From Candidatus Latescibacterota bacterium (GTDB taxonomy: Bacteria; Latescibacterota; UBA2968; UBA8231), in contig JAJDUT010000113.1 in NCBI GenBank assembly GCA_022826515.1, positions 82,578 through 146,577 of the forward strand: DNA of 64,000 nt, read 5' to 3'. A model generated the notes under the pieces. That model was not told the origin of the DNA, did no database searches, and saw only the letters and a list, made by a program, of their open reading frames with translations. Numbering within the stretch: the stretch's first letter is position 1; every line of letters begins with the position of its first letter. Both the position numbers and the translations under genes were made by a program. Below are positions 59,860 through 64,000 of the stretch, piece by piece.

Positions 59860-61035
59860 CTACAGAATGTCGGGCGACTGCGGATCGATGCTGGCACCGC
59901 TGGGCCTGGGCCCCTGTGGCCGCTGCGGTAGTTGGTCGTAAGACTGGTACGCGATATCTAAGTAAGGCGTCTCGACGCGGCGGTGCCCTTCGTGGCGCGA
60001 ATTCATCGCTGCGTCAATAACCCCGGTCGTCAGCAAGGTGCGCTCGGGCGGGTACGGGGCCTGACCCGTTTTGAAAAACTGCTGAATGTTGCGGCACAGA
60101 TAGCCGAAATGGGCAAACGGCCCCTCGTTCTGCAAGTAGAACTCCGTGGCCTGCACCTGCCCTCCTACCCGCGCGGCATAGGCGAAGTCGCTGACATAGC
60201 CGTTGAGCATCAACGTCGCCGTGCGCAAGCCGTCGCCGTGCTCGATGAGAAAAACGGCCGGCTCTTTGGCATGTTCCTCCATCGGCCCATCCGGCTTTTT
60301 GGCAATCGCCGCGCAAGCGGCCTCGGCCAGTTCCCCAGACCATAGCCCCTCGTCGCGGGCGCGCCACACGTCGTCTCCTTCGAGGCACTGCACCCAAACC
60401 ACTCCCTGCTCGCCGCCGCTGCGTCGCTCGACCATGCACTGCAACGTCTCCAAGGCGTGGTACCCGTATGCCTCGATGCCGCCGTAGCCGATGGACAGGG
60501 CTTCTTCAATGGGCGTCTCCTTGGGGTGTTCCAGCCAAGGCGAGCGCCAAGACAAGGGCAGCGACGACCCGGCCATCAGCGGGATGTCCAGTTCTTCTGC
60601 CCGATCCCACATCCACTGGGCGTCCCTAAAGTCATAGGCGAAATGCTTATCTGAAAACACGGGCACCGAGCGGCCGCTTTCGGCAAAGACGCCGGCGATT
60701 TGCTCGAAGAAATAGCGGCGCGGGTACATGTGGCGGCCCCGCTCGTTCCAGGGGTAATCGCCGTGCTCACCGATGAGCAACACCGCATCTACATCGAGCT
60801 TGGCGGCACCAGCATGCAGGGCGCGGCGGATGCTGGGATAGATGGGGACCCCGTACTCTTGGGCCAAGCCCACGCCGATATCGTTTTCCAGCACGTGGTC
60901 GATATACAGGGATACTAGGTCCACTTCCGGGGGCATCAGTCCCTCGTCCGTGGACATGCCCTTCATAAATTTGGTGGCAATGACGTCGGCATGGGACTTG
61001 GGATGGTAGATGGTGGCGATGGCGGCGACTCTCAT
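59860..61035 (-). CDS. Conserved protein of unknown function
   Basis: A 391-aa soluble protein without signal peptide. 'MRVAAIATIYHPKSHADVI' and 'LDVDAVLLIGEHGDYPWNE' are distinctive: I recognise them as a conserved unannotated family in planctomycetes, acidobacteria and related genomes, often near Gfo/Idh/MocA or PhyH genes. The start looks like a Rossmann-type strand-helix, and 'PVFSDKHFAYDFRDAQWM' and 'PLMAGSSLPLSWR' are other conserved blocks. No catalytic assignment is possible. AGGAGC lies 7 bases before ATG. Confidence 0.75.
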   Translation of the reverse strand: MRVAAIATIYHPKSHADVIATKFMKGMSTDEGLMPPEVDLVSLYIDHVLENDIGVGLAQEYGVPIYPSIRRALHAGAAKLDVDAVLLIGEHGDYPWNERGRHMYPRRYFFEQIAGVFAESGRSVPVFSDKHFAYDFRDAQWMWDRAEELDIPLMAGSSLPLSWRSPWLEHPKETPIEEALSIGYGGIEAYGYHALETLQCMVERRSGGEQGVVWVQCLEGDDVWRARDEGLWSGELAEAACAAIAKKPDGPMEEHAKEPAVFLIEHGDGLRTATLMLNGYVSDFAYAARVGGQVQATEFYLQNEGPFAHFGYLCRNIQQFFKTGQAPYPPERTLLTTGVIDAAMNSRHEGHRRVETPYLDIAYQSYDQLPQRPQGPRPSGASIDPQSPDIL

Positions 61036-61152
61036 GGTAAAGCTCCTATAATGGAAACGGCACTTGCTGCTGTATGCCGAAGACAGTGGACGGTGGTATT
61101 GTAATGTCTTGAGTCGAGTGCTGCTATAGCAATCCTACATCGTTTACAAGGT

Positions 61153-61221
61153 GATCCGCAGATGGACGCAGATAAACGCAGAATAGGATACACAAGAAGA
61201 TCCACCGCTCGAATCGTTTAA
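61153..61221 (+). repeat. Dispersed repeat, copy 3
   Basis: Begins ATCCGCAGATGGACGCAGAT, then AAACGCAGAATAGGATACAC, and ends GCTCGAATCGTTTAAAT. It is closest to copy 1 in having a short tandem part, with some changes in the middle. It lies in the 223-bp gap upstream of the unknown protein and downstream of the PhyH gene on the minus strand. Confidence 0.83.
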
Positions 61222-61258
61222 ATTTTTCTGCATTGCTATATGACCAGCCGAAAGACGC

Positions 61259-62077
61259 TCAGGCCACCCAACATCCTTCTGTATAAGGCTCGCGGAGAAA
61301 GAGTTTTTTGCGCGTGGGGCTGGCGTGTGCAATCCACTCGGGCGGGATCTCCTGCGTATAGCGATGCGGCGGCCCGGCTTCTTTGAAGATGTCGATGTTG
61401 AAAATGCGATAGGGCTGAGGAGAGTCCGCGGGTTTGGCCTCAACGGCGTGGAAAATCCGCGCGTTGATATAGACCATGCTGCCCGGAGGCACTGCGAGCC
61501 GCATCTCTTTTAGCTCGCGTCCAGCCTCTGCATCGTATGCCCCGGCTAGCATGCGCTCAGGCGTGGCCTCTGCGGTCGGAGCGACGAGGTGGCTGCCGGG
61601 AATGACCTTGAGGTTGCGGTCGCCGAGTGTGAAGCCGTTGGGATAGTAGAGAATCTGGATGTAATAGTTGTCGCGCTCGGCGAGGTTGACGGGGTTTTCG
61701 TGCTTCCAGTGGTGGTGGTCTTGGTGAAAGGGAATGGGGCCTATGCCGCGTGGGGCGAGGTTGAGGGCGGAGTGGCAGAAGTGGTAGTCGGGGCCGATGG
61801 TGGCTTGCAGCAGCGCGGAGACAAAGGGATCGTCGATGAGGCGGTCGCCGCACGGGCCGCGGTCGTTCCAAGGGCGGACGAAATAGGACTGGGGCGCGGC
61901 GGATTTTTCATCCAAGGCGTCGAGGTAGCCGCGCACCGAGTCGAGGCCGAGGATTTCATTGGTCAGGCTGTGCCGTGCCTCGTCTTTGAGTACGTCTGGG
62001 TAGAAGATGTAGCCGTCTTGGTGGAAGGAGTCCAAGTCGGCTGCGGAGGGCGCTTGGCGGCGAAATAGTGAGTTCAT
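61259..62077 (-). CDS. Phytanoyl-CoA dioxygenase (PhyH) family protein
   Basis: About 272 aa from ATG 62077, which overlaps the flippase stop as ATGA; the longer frame is antisense to that gene. 'ADLDSFHQDGYIFYPDVL' is the N-terminal family signature. The Fe(II) site is 'PFHQDHHHWKHEN' (His and Asp about 117 and 119), with the distal His in 'NARIFHAVEAKPADSPQPYR' and a later Arg. It is a probable Fe(II)/2-oxoglutarate hydroxylase. It is coupled to a polysaccharide flippase, so its substrate may be a lipid-linked sugar or a surface polymer precursor. Confidence 0.92.
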   Translation of the reverse strand: MNSLFRRQAPSAADLDSFHQDGYIFYPDVLKDEARHSLTNEILGLDSVRGYLDALDEKSAAPQSYFVRPWNDRGPCGDRLIDDPFVSALLQATIGPDYHFCHSALNLAPRGIGPIPFHQDHHHWKHENPVNLAERDNYYIQILYYPNGFTLGDRNLKVIPGSHLVAPTAEATPERMLAGAYDAEAGRELKEMRLAVPPGSMVYINARIFHAVEAKPADSPQPYRIFNIDIFKEAGPPHRYTQEIPPEWIAHASPTRKKLFLREPYTEGCWVA

Positions 62078-63354
62078 GGCGATTCCTTTGAGGGTGTCGT
62101 CGGCTTTTGCTCTTGCCCAAAAGAGGGCAGCGCGAAGACGGCTCGCCAGCCTAGCTGGTTTAGACGCAAGTAATAAGAGGCCGTCAGTACTCCCCACAAT
62201 GCATACGCGAGCGAAGTAGATAAGGCGGCACCGCGCAGCCCGAGCTTGGGGATCAACCATAGATTCAGGGCCACATTGACCGCCAAAGCGATACTGGGTG
62301 CCCAGAGGGTCATGGAGGGGTAGCCCTCGCCCATTAGCTTGGCGTTGAATACGGCCCCGAAGCCCAAAAACAACATGCCGGGCAACAGCCAAACAAGAGG
62401 CTCGTACGCATCTGGATATAAGGGAAAGAAAATGCTCAGCAGTAGGCGTCCGCCGAAGATCAAGACAACCGCCGAAAGCAGGGAGAAGACGAAAATGCCT
62501 TGGCCCACGCCCAAGGAGAGCCGCGTGTCGTCTTGCCCGCGCACTATTTTGGCGAGCAGGATGACCGAGGCGATGTTGGCGACGCGCTGCACCATGTCCG
62601 TAAAGTTCGTCGCCACTCCATACACGCCCACCTCCTTCTCGCCTAAAAAGCGCTCGATCAAAAAGAGGTCGCTCTTGAGCAGCAAAAACATGAGCACCAA
62701 GCAAACCTCGCCACGCGAACCAATGCGCAGCATTTGCTTGAGTGCGCGTCTCCCTCCCCACCGAAAGCGGAATCCCCGGTACAAGAACAGGGCAAAAATC
62801 GCCACGCCCGTTATCCCCACTGCTCCTACCCACACCCCCATCACCCGTTCCAACTCAAGGTATCCTAGCTGGGAAAGGACTAGATTGCCGCCGAGATAGA
62901 TGGCGATGAAGACTACGGGCAGCAGTGCGTAGGGCTTGAGCCGATCTTCGCCTAAAAAGACGGACAAACCCGCCCTTTGTAGCACAGTGAATGCAATCAC
63001 GCAAACGCCCAAGATCCATTGGACCAGGGTGATACTGGGCACGAAGACCTTTGCGAGTGCCAAGCTAAAAGGGGCCGTCAGCAACAGGAGAGCACCCAAG
63101 ACGAGGCAATACAACAAGGTGTGATTGATCGCGGCCTCTCGTTCTCGCTCTCGCCCCACGACATAAATATTCCCCTTGCTGAGCCACTCTCCTAAGAACA
63201 GGACGCCCAACATGACGAGCGCAGTCCATAGCTTTAGGGTGCCATAGTGCTCCGGCCCTAGCTGATCGGCTAGCAGAACCGAGTTCACAAAGCCCAAAGA
63301 AAAGACCAGAAAGGAGCAGGTTGTGTTGAGCGAGAAGCCGCGGAAAAAGTTCAT
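62074..63354 (-). CDS. Oligosaccharide flippase (Wzx/MATE-like)
   Basis: A 426-aa protein with about twelve membrane helices. 'LADQLGPEHYGTLKLWTALV' near residue 30 and 'GVYGVATNFTDMVQRVANIA' near residue 240 fit the polysaccharide biosynthesis (Wzx/RfbX) family. It flips undecaprenyl-linked sugar units across the inner membrane. No polymerase or glycosyltransferase is in the window, so the pathway is not defined here. The stop overlaps the PhyH start. Confidence 0.87.
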   Translation of the reverse strand: MNFFRGFSLNTTCSFLVFSLGFVNSVLLADQLGPEHYGTLKLWTALVMLGVLFLGEWLSKGNIYVVGREREREAAINHTLLYCLVLGALLLLTAPFSLALAKVFVPSITLVQWILGVCVIAFTVLQRAGLSVFLGEDRLKPYALLPVVFIAIYLGGNLVLSQLGYLELERVMGVWVGAVGITGVAIFALFLYRGFRFRWGGRRALKQMLRIGSRGEVCLVLMFLLLKSDLFLIERFLGEKEVGVYGVATNFTDMVQRVANIASVILLAKIVRGQDDTRLSLGVGQGIFVFSLLSAVVLIFGGRLLLSIFFPLYPDAYEPLVWLLPGMLFLGFGAVFNAKLMGEGYPSMTLWAPSIALAVNVALNLWLIPKLGLRGAALSTSLAYALWGVLTASYYLRLNQLGWRAVFALPSFGQEQKPTTPSKESP

Positions 63355-63400
63355 CGAAATGGATGGAGAGCACTAAAGCGGCGACGGAGATGGCCAGTGG

Positions 63401-63490
63401 TTACCAAGTGAATACCCGAGGCATGGTGAAATATCCGTCTTGGTGGAAGGGTCTTAGGTCGGTCGGAGAGAAGCGTCGAAACGGAAGAAA
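63401..63490 (-). pseudogene. Relic of a PhyH gene (N-terminal fragment)
   Basis: The minus strand reads 'FRRFSPTDLRPFHQDGYFTMPRV' before a TAA at 63,401-63,403. This lines up with the start of the neighbouring PhyH protein ('LFRRQAPSAADLDSFHQDGYIFYPDV'), and the DNA around CCGTCTTGGTGGAAGG is also shared with 62,013-62,028. No start codon and no remaining domain are present. It is a truncated duplicate at the edge of the mobile right end. Confidence 0.6.
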
Positions 63491-63621
63491 AATTGGTAGT
63501 GGCTCAGTTTGAAATTTCGTATCTGGTTAAGATCTCCCTTCCGCCCTGCGATCAGTTACCGGCCGGTTATCTCAATACTAGTCACCTGTTCTGACGGCAT
63601 GCTAACGTACTTAGTTAGGGT

Positions 63622-63804
63622 TCAAAACTCTACTTCTTCTACTTTCTGGTAAAAATTCTCTAAGTCTCCTTCATTCATACGGAAACCCGTCCCATGATTT
63701 CTGGCTTTGGTTCCTGCATCATGCAGTCTTAGATCTAGTAGCAACTGTTCATTTTCGAATTGATTTTTTAGGATAGATTGAGTTACTCCTCCAGCTAAGT
63801 ACAC
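63622..63804 (-). CDS. Short hypothetical protein or gene fragment
   Basis: A 60-aa frame, AT-rich, with a protein-like sequence ('NHGTGFRMNEGDLENFYQKV') at its end, which vaguely recalls the C-terminal part of glyoxalase/VOC-type domains. No ribosome-binding site is clear. It lies between the PhyH relic and the IS4-like transposase, so it may be the remnant of a disrupted gene. Confidence 0.3.
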   Translation of the reverse strand: MYLAGGVTQSILKNQFENEQLLLDLRLHDAGTKARNHGTGFRMNEGDLENFYQKVEEVEF

Positions 63805-63896
63805 GACAGTAATCTAAGTTGTGGTACGGCCCTGCTTTAGGTTTTATTTGTAATCGCCGAAGATTGCATCTAAATCCTAAATACAGGAGCCGCACC

Positions 63897-64000
63897 ATGC
63901 TTATTCATATGCTAAAGAAAGCCCTCATGCAAGGGTCTGTATCCCTCACCCGCCACCGCCTGGACCTGATTAGTGGCTTGGTGTGTGCGCTGATTCAAGT
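63897..64000 (+). CDS. IS4-like transposase, N-terminal part (cut by window edge)
   Basis: ATG 63897 with AGGAG 8 bases upstream opens a frame beginning 'MLIHMLKKALMQGSVSLTRH' and continuing 'RLDLISGLVCALIQV' to the window edge. This matches the usual first 35 residues of IS4-family transposases ('LTRHRLDFL..L..ALI'). The catalytic DDE part lies outside. The left end of the insertion sequence probably lies within the 90 bases upstream, near 63,810-63,830, but no inverted repeat can be confirmed without the other end. Confidence 0.7.
   Translation, partial: MLIHMLKKALMQGSVSLTRHRLDLISGLVCALIQ

Overview
The window is one continuous piece of a Gram-negative bacterial chromosome with moderately high GC. 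The core genes (rpsF, rplI, gapA, ogt, rnd, selC) are ordinary. The accessory content points to the FCB superphylum or a neighbouring candidate phylum such as Latescibacterota or Poribacteria. It includes several phytanoyl-CoA-dioxygenase-like proteins, sulfatases, Gfo/Idh/MocA oxidoreductases, a DUF6785-type membrane protein, and many secreted proteins ending in FlgD/gliding-type Ig domains (the 'TPNGDGVND' signature). The phylum is an inference from gene content; no marker was compared with a database.

Layout. 1-2.6 kb is the rpsF / DUF2232 / rplI group and a lipoprotein. At 2.67 kb is a selenocysteine tRNA. 2.8-13.1 kb (+) carries secreted proteins: a DUF4091 glycosidase-like protein, a seven-haem cytochrome c, a CBM9/PKD protein, a discoidin/FlgD protein, a TPR protein and a CRTAC1-like FG-GAP/ASPIC protein. 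13.1-15.8 kb is a mobile patch: a PD-(D/E)XK-like gene with structured leader and a candidate integron attC site, an orphan TnpB element and a lone DUF433 antitoxin. 15.8-19.8 kb (-) holds another discoidin/FlgD protein and a tandem PhyH protein. A GH5-like glycosidase follows (+). 21.5-31.5 kb (-) looks like one operon: CBM9-like protein, two large discoidin/FlgD proteins, a predicted outer-membrane barrel and a SurA-like prolyl isomerase. 31.9-33.4 kb is an AT-rich SGNH-hydrolase gene.

33.4-40.2 kb (-) is a catabolic/transport operon: M20 peptidase, PhyH, Ldh2-family dehydrogenase, DUF6785 membrane protein and GH32-like propeller, several translationally coupled. 40.5-43.6 kb (+) has gapA, a DtxR-type regulator, an SBF-like transporter and a lipoprotein. 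43.6-51 kb (-) has two Gfo/Idh/MocA proteins, ogt, an MscS channel, a Uma2 nuclease, RNase D and an MFS transporter. 51-54.9 kb (-) is a PhyH/sulfatase/sulfatase operon. 55-58.9 kb (-) has a secreted DUF362/FlgD protein followed by a YraQ-like permease. 59-59.9 kb (+) has a cupin and a DoxX protein. 59.9-63.4 kb (-) has a conserved unknown, a PhyH and a flippase. The right end holds a PhyH gene relic and the start of an IS4-like transposase.

The genes suggest a heterotroph that breaks down sulfated or decorated glycans and small organics, with an unusual surface protein system. The most interesting elements are the four-member discoidin/FlgD family with its barrel and SurA partner, the attC-flanked gene whose Shine-Dalgarno is separated from its start by a hairpin, the selC tRNA, and dispersed palindromic and tandem-unit repeats.
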